Shown: positions 22,410-33,366 of the stretch, one piece after another
Numbering within the stretch: position 1 is the stretch's first letter
How the letters are laid out: every line of letters begins with the position of its first letter
DNA from: Dactylorhiza incarnata
Taxonomy: Eukaryota; Streptophyta; Magnoliopsida; Asparagales; Orchidaceae
Assembly (NCBI GenBank): GCA_033032865.1
Contig: JAWHQI010000273.1
Location: 620,001 to 684,000, forward strand
DNA: 64,000 bases
Reading direction: 5' to 3'
Notes under the pieces: generated by a model
The model's database searches: none
Seen by the model: only the letters and a program-made list of their open reading frames with translations
What the model was told of the DNA's origin: nothing
Translations under genes and position numbers: made by a program

Positions 22410-22962
22410 CTTTTCTTATTTGCCACTCTCTTGTATTCATTATATTTCCATGTACTAAAAACGGCAAGCTGTAATACAAATTTATAAATAAATGGAAAGC
22501 CCGCCGCAGGAATGGCTTCTGCCGCGGCGGGCGAAGTCTGGCCTCTCCGCAAGCTAGCGGCCCTCTCTTCTTCACTCTCACTCAGCTCTTCATTTGCGAC
22601 TCAAGTAACCAGCTGCTCGACCATTACCCTCTCTCTTTCATCTGGGATCGAGCGTCAAGGACGTGGGGACAATTTCGGATTCAACAGAAACACGCGACCT
22701 TCAGATAGCGAGTGGTTGATGAACAACAGTTGCGATGAAGATGCGAGATTTGTCCTAAAATACATTCAATTTTAAAATGGCCATAACTTTTGATCCGGGT
22801 GTCGGTATTCAGAAATTCAAAGCCCGTCGCGACCAGCTTGATCTGAACTATCCAAAAATTGAACGGGGATTTCCGTTCAGCCACTTTTTAGCCCTCATAT
22901 TTCAAAAATTCGGCTCCGTTTGAAAGTTATTCAGTTTTTCTCTTTCGGCAATTCCTGTTTTC

Positions 22963-23250
22963 ATGGATTATCCGTCAAAGGGCCTCGGGCATCCCTCCGA
23001 TCATCCAGAAATGCGTGTGCAAAACAACGACATCCATCACCTATTAGCAGAGAACATTCCACTCAAAAGACAAGTGGATTCTCAACTTCATACTGCAACA
23101 ACTACTAATGACAAGCTTTCCAGCAATCATATAGGACATTTGCCGCAACTTGAAGCAGAAGAGCTCTCTATTCCTCACCATGAGTTCTATAAGGTGGGTA
23201 TAAGTAATTCTCCATATCAAGTTGATGGGCTAACGTTTCTTGCAGGATAA
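22963..23250 (+). other. unrecognised 95-codon ORF near the 5' end of the internal region
   Basis: The open frame begins ATGGATTATCCG and includes a stretch with spaced Leu, Gln and Glu suggestive of a coiled coil. It could be a gag or captured-gene remnant. No family was recognised and no conserved motif is visible. Confidence 0.2.
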
Positions 23251-23663
23251 TAGCAATAGCCTTCCCATTATCATATAAAATTCGTTGGGAAGTAGCTCCA
23301 AATGATTTCAAAAGTATGTTTTGGGATAAGTGATCCGGTTCTTCATCTACAGGCCTTTGAGGCGGCTAATTCATAAAGAACTCCAAGATGAAGTAATTAT
23401 TAGGCAGGCGGAAGTAAAGAGGAGAATGGACGCATTTTTATAAGAATGTCAAAATCAAACAATTTGCGGTCGGAGATATTGTATAAAGAAAGGTGGATGC
23501 TGCAGCCAGAATGGGTATTGTTGGAAAATTAAATTATAACTTGGCAGTGCCCTTCATCGTTAAGGAAGCTTTAAAGAGTGAGGCTTATCGCCTCCAAACA
23601 AGGGATGGAGAAGACATCTCACGCACCTGAAGCGTTGATGATCTTGAACACTTCTATCCTTAA
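23250..23663 (+). pseudogene. Tat-lineage gypsy pol 3' end (integrase C-terminus), decayed
   Basis: The last 67 codons (23463-23663) read clearly as the end of a Tat-type integrase: a VGD motif, then RKVDAA, GKLNYN, PFIVKEAL, YRLQ, DGEDI and a terminal LEHFYP stop. Two in-frame stops break it (TAA after VGDIV near 23484 and TGA near 23628). Upstream, 23250-23460 holds degenerate pieces of the same domain in shifted frames. Upstream pol domains are missing. This anchors the lineage of the element but cannot encode an enzyme. Confidence 0.8.
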
Positions 23664-25400
23664 ATGTTTCTCTCATTTCTTACATTTTTGCATATTCAAT
23701 AAGAAGCCCTATACTGACACTTCTCCTTGTCTGGTGACATTTTTACATTCTTTATATATCACTCACTAAACCACGGAGACATCGCCAAGTTCTGCTCGAA
23801 CCCTCTCAGATTGTAGTCATTAGCGTAAAACCATGAAGATCATGTGTAGCGGGGAGTTTTCGCACACGTGTAGTGGAAGCTTGCCAATTCCTGTGCGGTG
23901 GTCTTCGGAATCTTGGATCCCGGCTAATATCTAACACACACCTGCATCAAGGGAGGTCTAGGTGAATGTTAGCTCTATCATGCCCCGAAAGGGATATAGT
24001 TACAGCTTTGATGATCTTTCTGAGGAAAGCAATGTTCGTCGCCTAGGCCCACCTGCCCAACTGATCATCTTAGTCTATGACCATCGAATACTCCTAGGTA
24101 CTCTCAAGCGATGCCTAAGTGGGACCCACAACTGAGTTGATCTCTCTGAGGAAAGCAATGTTCGCCGCCTAGGCCCACCTGCCCAATTGATCAACTCGGC
24201 TTGTAGCCCTAGGCAAGAGAGTAGTTGAGTCGTTTACAACTCTTATGACCACTTGAGGAAAGCAATGTTCGCCGCCTAGGCCCACCTGCCCACTTGGTCA
24301 TCTGAGTCTGTACTTACTTTTCCCTTTTTACAGAAAGTTATCTCTACAGCTCTTATGACCACTTGAGGAAAGCAATGTTTGCCTCCTAGGCCCACCTGCC
24401 CACTTGGTCATCTGATCTTATAGCCATGTTTTCCTTCCCTTATGGTCCTTTAAGACCATTCGGGAGAAAGCAGGTTCCAACAAGGTATCAAGTGTAACAT
24501 TGATCGATCGGTTTTCTCATTCGGTCTATAATTCTATCAGCCTTATGGATATTTATTTTATTCGCTCAGTTAAAATCAAGCCATCCACAAGGCTTGCAAG
24601 GATAAGTATCTCAGGAATTCAAATTATTGGTCACCCGAATTGTATACTTACTGCCCGACTTATTGACTATTCTCTTATGAACACTTGAGGAAAGTAATGT
24701 TTGCCGCCTAGGCCCACCTGCCCACTTGGTCACTTGAGTCTGTAATTCTCCTTCTCTACAGAAGGGTTCTTTTTTTGTTTTTATGACCATTCGAGGAAAG
24801 CGGTACTTAACAGGTACAAGCATTTTCCTATTGGGTCATTTAAAGGTTCATAACCTTAAGACAGCATGTTGTGCTAGCCGGATGGGTAAAATGTATTTGG
24901 TTATAAAGGCTGGAAAATAGGTTATTACAGTAAGCCGCAAGGCAGTATTTTTGACTCGAGATAATCGAGCCAATACTTTCACTCTAATAGTCAGGAAATG
25001 GACTTATTAGTTGTCTGGATTGCATTCTAACTGCACGACTTATTGCTTACAATCAGAGCTTGTGAGGATATAATCTCTGGCAGTTTCAGGTCGCGGTTCT
25101 TCTTCACTGAATCAATCAGAATCTACTTTAGAACTAAAGTGATAAACCGTCTGGGCGACATTTTATGATAACCGGGCAATTATTCATTTGGAATTTTCGC
25201 ATAAGAGCTCGAACTTCTTGCTGCACGAATTGAAAGTTGACCGCACAATCTAATATTTATTGTCTACACTTGTTGAGATATCTTCTCTGGCGGTTTTCTC
25301 GAAAAGATTTGCGGTTTTATAAGGAAGAACGCAAAAAACAGAAGATCGCACATGAATATCCACAAGTAAGTAAAATAGTAAAGACAAACAGTTATAGATT
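23664..25400 (+). other. non-coding 3' part of Tat-like element with dispersed 70 bp repeats
   Basis: This is the sequence after pol. It contains five good copies and one poor copy of a motif with GAGGAAAGCAATGTTCGCCG and CCTAGGCCCACCTGCCCA, at about 24022, 24148, 24255, 24365 and 24687, with a decayed one near 24792. Copies are often bounded by TGACCACTTG and CACTTGGTCA. Nothing here codes. Confidence 0.6.
24015..24735 (+). repeat. dispersed CCTAGGCCCACCTGCCCA repeat, five copies
   Basis: Five copies of about 38-60 bp are spaced irregularly by 105-320 bp, each with the CCTAGG core and a following CACTTGGTCA or similar segment. The irregular spacing distinguishes it from the tandem arrays nearby. 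Confidence 0.8.
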
Positions 25401-27617
25401 GATTTATACCAGCTTTAAGTTCTCTTTTGCAAAGATTAGCAGGTATTCGCGAGTTCTCTTTAGGTACTCGCATTATAGATTCATTTATACCTGCTTTCAG
25501 TTCTCTTTTGCAGAGGTTAGCAGGTGATCGCGAGTTTTCCTCAAGTACTCGCGTTAAATTCTTTTATACCTTCTTTGAGTTCTCTTTTGCAGAGATTAGC
25601 ATGTGATCGCGAGTTTTCTTCAGGTACTCGCGTTATATTCTTTGATACCTGCTTTGAGTTCTCTTTTGCAGAGATTACAGGTGATCACGAGGTCTCTTCA
25701 GGTACTCGCGATAAATTCTGTAATACCTGCTTTAAGTTCTCTTTTGCAGAGATTAGCAGGTGATCGCGAGTTCTCTTCAGGTACTCGCGTTAAATTCTTT
25801 TATACCTGCTTTGAGTTCTCTTTTGCATAGATTAGCTGGTACTCGTGAGTTCTCTTCAGTTACTCGCGTTATAGATTCTTTTACCTTCTTTCAGTTCTCT
25901 TTTACAGAGGTTAGCAGGTGATCGCGAGTTTTCCTCAGGTACTCGCGTTAAATTATTTTATACCTGCTTTGAGTTCTCTTTTGCAGAGATTAGCAGGTGA
26001 TCGCGAGTTCTCTTCAGGTATTCGCGTTATAGATTCTTTTACCTGCTTTCAATTCTCTTTTGCAGAGGTTAGCAGGTAATCACGAGTTTTCCTCAGGTAC
26101 TCGCGTTAAATTCTTTTGTACCTGCTTTGAGTTCTGTTTTGCAGAGATTAGCAGGTGATCGCGAGTTCTCTTCAGGTACTCGCGTTATAGATTCTTTTAC
26201 CTGCTTTCAGTTCTCTTTTGCAGAGGTTAGCAGGTGATCGCGAGTTTTCCTCAGGTACTCGCGTTAAATTCTTGTATACCTGCTTTGAGTTCTCTTTTGC
26301 AGAGATTAGCAGGTGATCGCGAGTTTTCTTCAGGTACTTGCGTTATATTCTTTGATACCTGCTTTGAGTTCTCTTTTGCAGAGATTAGTAGGTGATCACG
26401 AGTTCTCTTCAGGTACTCGCGATAAATTCTTTTATACCTACTTTGAGTTCTCTTTTGTAGAGATTAGCAGGTATTCGCGAGTTCTCTTCAGGTACTCGCG
26501 TTATAGATTCTTTTACCTGCTTTCAGTTCTCTTTTACAGAGGTTAGCAGGTGATCGCGAGTTTTCCTCGGGTACTCGAGTTAAATTCTTGTACCTGCTTT
26601 CAGTTCTCTTTTGCAGAGGTTAGCAGGTGATCGCGAGTTTTCCTCAGGTACTCGCTTTAAATTCTTTTATACCTGCTTTGAATTCTCTTTTGCAGAGATT
26701 AGCAGGTGATCGCGAGTTTTCTTCAGGTACTCGCATTATATTCTTTGATACCTGCTTTGAGTTCTCTTTTGCAGAGATTAGTAGGTGATCACGAGTTCTC
26801 TTCAGGTACTCGCGATAAATTCTTTAATACCTGCTTTAAGTTCTCATTTGCAGAGATTAGCAGGTGATCGTGAGTTCTCTTCAGGTACTCACGTTAAATT
26901 CTTTATACCTTATTTGAGTTCTCTTTTGCAGAGATTAGCAGGTATTCGCGAGTTCTCTTCAGGTACTCGCGTTATAGATTCTTTTACCTACTTTCAATTC
27001 TCTTTTACAGAGGTTAGCAGGAGATCGCGAGTTTTCCTCAGGTACTCGCGTTAAATTCTTTTATACCTGCTTTGAGTTCTCTTTTGCAGAGATTAGCAGG
27101 TATTCGCGAGTTCTCTTCAGGTACTCGCGTTAAAGATTCTTTTACCTACTTTCAGTTCTCTTTTACAGAGGTTAGCAGGTGATCGCGAGTTTTACTCAGG
27201 TACTCGCGTTAAATTCTTTTATACCTGCTTTGAGTTCTCTTTTGCAGAGATTAGCAGGTGATCGCAAGTTCTCTTCAGGTACTCGCGTTATAAATTCTTT
27301 TACCTGCTTTTAGTTCTCTTTTTCAGAGGTTAGCAGGTGATCGCGAGTTTTCCTCAGGTACTCGCGTTAAATTCTTTTATACCTGCTTTGAGTTCTCTTT
27401 TGCAGAGATTAGCAGGTATTCGCGAGTTCTCTTCAGATACTCGCGTTATAGATTCTTTTACCTGCTTTCAGTTCTCTTTTACAGAGGTTAGCAGGTGATC
27501 GCGAGTTTTCCTCGAGTACTCGCATTAAATTCTTTTATACCTGCTTTGAGTTCTCTTTTGCAGAGGTTAGCAGGTGATCGCGAGTTTTCCTCAGGTACTC
27601 GCGTTAAATTCTCTTTT
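25401..27617 (+). repeat. 79 bp minisatellite array, left part (about 28 units)
   Basis: The unit is about 79 bp: TTCTCTTTTGCAGAGATTAG, then CAGGTGATCGCGAGTTCTC, TTCAGGTACTCGCGTT and AAATTCTTTTATACCTGCTT. Two main variants (GTGATCGCGAGTTTTCCTC and GTATTCGCGAGTTCTCTTC) interleave. Each unit contains nested inverted repeats, GCGAGT/ACTCGC inside AGCAGGT/ACCTGCT. Open frames of up to about 107 codons are by-products of the repeat. Confidence 0.93.
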
Positions 27618-27955
27618 GCGGCGGTAGCGATAACGCTTGGCACTAGCGATGATTAACGCAATTCTGGTGGCTTATATAGAAGGAGCTAGCGCCCAGCGGT
27701 AGCTACTAGCGATGGCGGTAGCATGGCGCACAAGAGGCATAGAGCAAAATGTTGCCGCGGATTGAAGATCCTGCCGCGCAAAACATTACTTAATCAGGGA
27801 TAGCGCCGGCGGTAGCTACTAGCGTTAGCGGTAGCATGGCGCACAAGAGGCATAGAGCAAAATGTTGCCGCGGATTGAAGATCCTGCCGCGCAAAATGTT
27901 ACTTAATCAGGGATAGCGCCGGCGGTAGCGGTAGCGCCGGCGGTAGCTTTTTGGC

Positions 27956-27963
27956 TATAAAAG
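27956..27963 (+). promoter_or_regulatory. TATA box of the truncated copia LTR
   Basis: TATAAAAG in GGCTATAAAAGGACCCC, a strong plant TATA context, followed about 60 bp later by purine-rich leader sequence. Confidence 0.65.
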
Positions 27964-28227
27964 GACCCCCTCTCCTCTTGTTTTTGAGACACCTATTGCA
28001 TACACCTCAGAGAGAGAGTGCTAGAATTCCAGAGGCTTGTCTTGGCCGAAATTTGAGGTCCCAGTGAAGCTCTGCCAACTTCTGAAGGAGGATTCCATCA
28101 CGCCGATTCCAAACGAAGTCCGCTTCGACAAACGCTGATTCTACAGCGGATTTTCGCCTCCATCTTCAGAAGTTCATCTTAAGGGAGTTTTTATTATTTT
28201 ATTTATCTTTCTTTGTAAACGGTAGTG

Positions 28228-28365
28228 AAATCGCCTCGTGTTGGCGACTAAGTCTGGGGTAGGACTTAGGGCTAAAATTTGCCTCGTGTTGGCGACTAAG
28301 TCTAGGGTAGGACTTAGGGCTGAAATTCGTCTCGTGTTGGCGACTAGATCTAGGCTAGGTCTAGG
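28228..28365 (+). repeat. about 57 bp tandem repeat, three copies
   Basis: Copies each carry GCCTCGTGTTGGCGACTA followed by a variant of GTCTAGGGTAGGACTTAGGG. The minus-strand equivalent appears at 51010-51090 and 59815-59890, showing family membership. Confidence 0.75.
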
Positions 28366-28692
28366 GTGTGCTCGAGGCCACATCCGGGGAAGCATTGGCT
28401 AGAGCGGCTTGAGGCCGAATCCGAGAAGGAGAAGGCTAGGGCCACCGGTTCGTGGGGAAGCGAGTCGGGATAGAAAACGAAAAAATCTTTTATTATTTGC
28501 CTCCGATCTCTTTGAGATCAAGTTTTGTAAAACTTATTTAATATCAATAAAGTTTGTCTCTCTTTTTGTTTTACTTGACTTCTTGTTTTAATATTGCAAT
28601 ATTCCAAAGTTTTTCTAAATAAAATCTAAAGTTTTTGAAAACCCTTATTCACCCCCCCCCCCCCCCCACTCTAAGGGCGCCGACCGATCCAA

Positions 28693-29745
28693 CAGCTTTA
28701 AGTTCTCTTTTGTAGAGATTAGCAGGTGATCGTGAGTTTTCTTCAGGTATTCGCGTTAAATTCTTTTATACCTGCTTCGAGTTCTCTTTTGCAGAGATTA
28801 GCAGGTATTCGCGAGTTCTCTTCAGGTACTCGCGTTATAGATTTTTTTACCTGCTTTGAGTTCTCTTTTGCAGAGATTAGCAGGTATTCACGAGTTCTCT
28901 TCAGGTACTCGCGGTATAGATTACTTTACCTGTTTGAGTTCTCTTTTGTAGAGGTTAGCAGGTATTCGCGAGTTCTCTTCAAGTACTCGCGTTATAGATT
29001 CTTTTATACCTGCTTTGAGTTCTCTTTTGCAGAGATTAGCAGGTGATCGCATGTTTTCTTCAGGTACTCGCGTTATATTCTTTTATATCTGCTTTGAGTT
29101 CTCTTTTGCAGAGATTAGCAGGTGATCGCGAGTTCTCTTCAGGTACTCGCGTTAAATTCTTTAATACCTGCTTTGAGGTCTCTTTTGCAGAGATTAGCAG
29201 GTGATCGCGAGTTCTCTTCAGGTACTCGCATTAAATTCTTTAATACCTGCTTTGAGTTCTCTTTTGCAGTGATTAGCAGGTGATCACGAGTTCTCTTCAG
29301 GTCCTCGCGTTAAATTCTTTTTAAACCTGATTTTGAGTTCTCTTTTGCAGAGATTAGCAGGTAATCGTGAGTTCTCTTCAGGTACTTGCGTTAAATTCTT
29401 TAATACCTGCTTTGAGTTCTCTTTTGCAGAGATTAGCAGGTGATCGTGAGTTCTCTTCAGGTACTTGCGTTAAATTCTTTTATACCTGCTTTGAGTTCTC
29501 TTTTGCAGATATTAGCAGGTATTCGCGAGTTCTCTTCAGGTACTCGCATTATTAATTCTGTAATACCTGCTTTGAGTTCTCTTTTGCAGAGGTTAGCAGG
29601 TATTCGCGAGTTCTCTTCAGGTACTCGCGTTATAAATTCTTTAATACCTGCTTTGAGTTCTCTTTTGCAGAGACTAGCAGGTGTTCACGAGTTCTGTTCA
29701 GGTACTCGTGCCATATTTTTTCTTTACTTACTTATCGAGTTCTCC
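28693..29745 (+). repeat. 79 bp minisatellite array, right part (about 13 units)
   Basis: Continuation of the array after the copia LTR, with the same unit and variants. The last units (29680-29745) are diverged. Confidence 0.93.
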
Positions 29746-30157
29746 TCAGAGACTAGTAGATGATTACTAGTCTACCTCAGAGGACAAGATGAACCGATGT
29801 TCGCAAGTTCCCTTCAGCTACTTGTGAGTTGTGTTTTATACTTGCTATGACTCTTCTCCCTCGCAGGAGAAAGAATAAGTATTCATTAGTTCCATTGTGG
29901 AGAGGCATCAGGAACTTGTTCCCTCTCTCTCTTTCCCACTCTCTTGACAGTTTACCAGCAGCGGATCACGATTTTTGTGGGTCGGTACCTACTTTTTCGA
30001 AGTTTCTTAGGAAATTGAAAAAGTGCGGGGATTATGTTGACCCAGAAATCGGCGATCCTCCCCTGGGAGGCCCTTTTCGCTACATTTTTACAGATTATGC
30101 GCCCGGGAAAGATCAGACCTCGCGCAAAGGCTTTTTTCACACCCAAAGTGGTAAGAA

Positions 30158-30871
30158 GGGGCGGCCTCCTCCTTCAAACCGCCTAGGTGGGGCGGCCTCC
30201 CCCTTCAAACCGCCCAGGTTGGGCGGCCTCCTCCTTCAAACCGCCCAGGTGGGGCGGCCTCCTCCTTCAAACCGCCCAGGTGGGGTGGCCTCCCCCTTCA
30301 AACCGCCCAGGTGGGACGGCCTCCTCCTTCAAACTGCCTAGGTGGGGCGGCCTCCCCCTTCAAATTGCCCAGGTGGGGCGGCCTCCTCCTTCAAACCACC
30401 AGGTGGGGCGGCCTCCTCCTTCAAATCGCCCAGGTGGGGCGGCCTCCCCCTTCAAACTGCCCAGGTGGGCGGTCTCCTCCTTCAAACCGCCCAGGTGGGG
30501 CGGCCTCCCCCTTCAAACCGCCCAGGTGGGGCGGCCTCCTCCTTCAAACCGCCCAGGTCGGGAGGCCTCCTCCTTCAAACCGCCCAGGTGGGGCGGCCTC
30601 CCCCTTCAAACCGCCCAGGTGGGGCAGCCTCCTCCTTCAAACCGCCCAGGTGGGGCGGCCTCCTCCTTCAAACCGCCCAGGTGGGGCGGCCTCCCCCTTC
30701 AAAGCGCCCAGGTGGGGCGGCCTCCTCCTTCAAACCGCCCAGGTGGGGCGGCCTCCCCCTTCAAACCACCCAGGTGGGGCGGCCTCCTCCTTCAAACCGC
30801 CTAGGTGGGGCGGCCTCCCCCTTCAAACCGCCCAGGTTGGGCGGCCTCCTCCTTCAAGTCGCCAAGGTGGC
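30158..30871 (+). repeat. 31 bp minisatellite, about 23 units (3' LTR)
   Basis: Same unit as 21226-21937, with different internal variant order and at least one 29-30 bp unit (near 30400). Confidence 0.95.
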
Positions 30872-30946
30872 GACCTCCATCTTCAGACCGCGCGGGTAGA
30901 AGTCCAGTCACCGGCTCACCGACGGTGACGACATCGACCCAGAGCC

Positions 30947-30954
30947 TATAAATA
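30947..30954 (+). promoter_or_regulatory. TATA box of 3' LTR
   Basis: TATAAATA in the same context as the 5' LTR copy. Confidence 0.7.
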
Positions 30955-31038
30955 GGACCCTCGGCATGAACAGTGGGACATGCAAGTTGGGAGGCAAATC
31001 CGGCGGCTAGAAACAGCCAGACCGCACCCAGTTGCGAA

Positions 31039-31384
31039 CAGTCCGGGCGGCCTCTGCGAACAATTCGGGCGGCCTCGGCGAACAGTCCGGACGGCCTCTA
31101 CGAACAGTCCGGGCGGCCACGGCGAACAGGCCGGGCGGCCTCTGCGAACATTCCGGGCGGCCTCGGCGAACAGCCCGAGCGGCCTCGGCGAACAGTCTGG
31201 GCGGCCTCGGCGAACAGCCCGGGCGGCCTCGGCGAACAGCCCGAGCGGCCTCTGCGAATAGTCCGGGCTGCCTCGGCGAACAGCCCGGGCGGCCTCGGCA
31301 AACAACCCGGGAGGCTTCGGCGAACAGCCTGGGCGGCCTCGGCGAACAGTCCGGGCGGCCTCAGCGAACAGCCCGAGCGGCTTA
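31039..31384 (+). repeat. 22 bp minisatellite, about 15.5 units (3' LTR)
   Basis: Same unit as 22108-22409 with about two extra copies. Confidence 0.93.
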
Positions 31385-31661
31385 CTTTTCTTATTTGCCA
31401 CTCTCTTGTATTCATTATATTTCCATGTACTAAAAACGGCAAGCTGTAATACAGATTTATAAATAAAGGGAAAGCCCGCCGCAGGAGTGGCTTTTGCCGC
31501 GGCAGGCGAAGTCTGGCCTCGCCGCAAGCTAGCGGCCCTCTCTTCTTCGCTCTCACTCAGCTCTTCATTTGCGACTCAAGTAACCAGCTGCTCGACCATT
31601 ACCCCCTCTCTTTCCTCTGGGATCGAGCGTCGAGGACGTGGGGACAATTTCGGATTCAACA

Positions 31662-32086
31662 TATGTCACACTTTTAAATGAATGAAATAAATATGACTAA
31701 ATAATTTAGGAAAAATCCAATTCTATGTCACTTGGTTAGTTAGGTCAAGATACATCTCTGTGAATTTAATGGAATTTTTTTGATATGATTTTCCTAGTGA
31801 AATGTTATTAGAAGAATTTGTCACATTTATATATATGTGAAATGTTTATGATCAATTGGCCTCATATTTTTGTTGCAAGCCCCCCCCCCCCCCCCCCCCC
31901 CCCCCCCCGAAATTTTTTGACGAAACATCTGAGGTGGTCTTATGCCCTTAACCACCGTCTTATGGTTACACCTACACAGGTTAGTCACCGCTGCAAGACG
32001 TCGATCCTCCCGGCAATAATGATCAACCATGCCAACATTAGAAAAGAAGCAACTTGAATAATGCCAAGTCCACAATCACAATATAT
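31662..32086. other. unassigned stretch with a 29-nt poly-C run
   Basis: Sequence between two Tat-like elements. It has a 29-nt C run at 31880-31908 and ends in an AT microsatellite that is the insertion site of the next element. No gene was recognised. Confidence 0.5.
31880..31908 (+). repeat. poly-C run, 29 nt
   Basis: Uninterrupted C homopolymer; true length is uncertain in any sequencing method. Confidence 0.8.
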
Positions 32087-32612
32087 ATATATGCTCCTCA
32101 TAAGCGGGTAAATGTTGTATGGGGTGCGATTAGTAGAAGCCCGGCCGTTTGAAAATGAAAGTGGGAGGAGTAAAATCCAAACCATGATCGAGGAGGAGAA
32201 GGAATCCTCTGGCGCAGTTCACACCCCGTTAGCACCAGGCGAAACCAAAGACCGCACCCCATTACCGGGGAACGATTAGTCCACGCCCCACTAAGCGGGG
32301 TGCGGATAGCCCGCACCCCACTTAGGTGGGGTGAGGCCAAACCGAACCGCACCCCCCATAGGGGGGTGCGGCCAAGTTGCACCCCCCATAGGCGGGTGCG
32401 GCCAAATCGCACCCCCATAGAGGGTGCGGCCAAGTCGCACCCCGCATGGGGGGTGCGGCCAATTCGCACCCCCATGAGGGGTGCGGCCAAACTGCACCCC
32501 CCATGGGGGGGGGGGGGGGGGTGCGGCCGGGCTCTCTCCCATAGGGGATGCGACCGAAACAGCATCCCCTCGGCAGGAGAGGTCGAAGTTCGCTTTGCCC
32601 CTAGGACTTCGC
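32087..32612 (+). repeat. truncated 5' LTR of deleted Tat-like element
   Basis: Matches the first 520 bp or so of the 3' LTR (32913 onward). The first two bases (TG expected) read as AT within the microsatellite. Homology stops around CTTTGCCCCTAGGA. Confidence 0.75.
32281..32530 (+). repeat. tandem hairpin array (5' LTR copy)
   Basis: Six or more units of about 30-36 bp have the form GCACCCCCC-ATA-GGGGGGTGC joined by GGCCAA spacers. Each is a palindrome with a C-rich arm and a G-rich arm. One central G run is expanded to 17 nt (32505-32521). Confidence 0.85.
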
Positions 32613-33117
32613 ATTGTCGTCGATCGAAGGTCAGCCCTTCTCCCCGTAATAAGGTCCCGGAGTCGTAAGGGTCTGCCCCTCTTACAGTCGTCAATGGTTT
32701 GAATACACACGTACTTCACCGACCATCCTGGGCCCTGTCCCCCCCAACCGACGCTTTAGAGATAATCAAAACAACAAGAAATAAACGAAAGGAAGGCGGC
32801 CTCGTACTCATCCACCAGCAATGATTCTGGTCCCGGACGCCTCCAAAGAAAGAAGTAAAACCTTTAAACTCCTCCAAAGGGTAGGGTGGACTTCAAAGGT
32901 TTGGGGGGCAACTGATATGCTCCTCATAAGCGGGTAAATGTCATATGGGGTGCGATTAGTAGAAGCCCCGACGTTAGAAAATGAAAGTGGGAGGATTAAA
33001 ATCCAAACCATGATCGAGGAGGAGAAGGAATCCTCTGGCGCAGAGTTCACGCCCCGTTAGCACCAGGCGAAACCAAAACCGCACAACATTACCAGGGAAC
33101 GGTTAGTCCACGCCCCA

Positions 33118-33366
33118 CTAAGCGGGGTGCGGATAGCCCGCACCCCGCTTAGGTGGGGTGCGGCCAAACCGAACCGCACCCCGCATAGGGGGGTGCGGCC
33201 AAACCGGACCCCGCCAAGTCGCACCCCCCCCCCATGGGGGGTGCGGCCAAACCGCACCCCCCATAGATGGGGTGCGGCCAATTCGCACCCACCATGGGGG
33301 TGCGGCCAATTCGCACCCCCACGGGGGGTGCGGCCAAACTACACCCCCCATGGGGGGGTGCGGCCA
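33118..33366 (+). repeat. tandem hairpin array (3' LTR copy)
   Basis: Same C/G-rich palindromic units as at 32281-32530, diverged in arm length. Confidence 0.83.

Larger units (their letters stand above)
21103..22686 (+). repeat. 5' LTR of Tat-like element (1584 bp)
   Basis: Layout: unique start, 31 bp minisatellite (21226-21937), short spacer, TATA box (22016-22023), 22 bp minisatellite (22108-22409), AATAAA-like signal near 22486 and end at TTCAACA (22680-22686). Confidence 0.9.
27618..28692 (+). mobile_element. 5'-truncated Sirevirus-like copia LTR inside the 79 bp array
   Basis: It ends in ...CTCTAAGGGCGCCGACCGATCCAACA at 28692, the same terminus as the LTRs of the 50507-60688 element read on the minus strand. 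It shares their tandem block with GGCGACTAAGTC and GCCTCGTGTT, and their 'gcggtagc' repeats. The TGTTGGACATG start seen in the other copies is missing, so the 5' part is lost. A TATAAAAG site lies at 27956-27963. A two-copy 115 bp duplication occupies about 27690-27925. No target duplication could be recovered. Confidence 0.75.
21103..31661 (+). mobile_element. non-autonomous Tat-like gypsy element rich in minisatellites, 10.6 kb
   Basis: Direct LTRs at 21103-22686 and 30035-31661 both start TGTTGACCCAGAAATCGGCG and end CGGATTCAACA. Flanks TTTGT (21098-21102) and TATGT (31662-31666) match at 4 of 5 bases. A purine-rich AAGTGCGGGGATTA precedes the 3' LTR. The only recognisable coding is the decayed integrase C-terminus at 23250-23663, in the form seen in Tat-lineage gypsy elements. 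The rest of the 7.3 kb internal region is non-coding and dominated by a 79 bp array. I found no standard primer site after the 5' LTR. It is likely mobilised in trans by an autonomous Tat element. Confidence 0.88.
30035..31661 (+). repeat. 3' LTR of Tat-like element (1627 bp)
   Basis: Same order of landmarks as the 5' LTR. It is 43 bp longer, mainly because the 22 bp array has two more units. It is preceded by the purine-rich AAAAGTGCGGGGATTA. Confidence 0.9.

Noticed and set aside
22076..22581. minus-strand ORFs of 141-163 codons (also 30946-31556)
   Set aside because: Mirror frames of the 22 bp minisatellite; no motif and no independent support.
30187..30928. 205-codon and 185-codon ORFs
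   Set aside because: Same 31 bp minisatellite in the 3' LTR.
21226..31384. the minisatellites considered as a CRISPR array
   Set aside because: Units are contiguous or near-contiguous with no unique spacers, and the context is plant retroelements.
31827..32075. ORF with a polyglycine/polyproline run
   Set aside because: The run is the translated 29-nt poly-C homopolymer; flanking codons show no domain.
32098..32719. 198- and 142-codon minus-strand ORFs
   Set aside because: Produced by the hairpin array and LTR sequence of the deleted Tat-like element.
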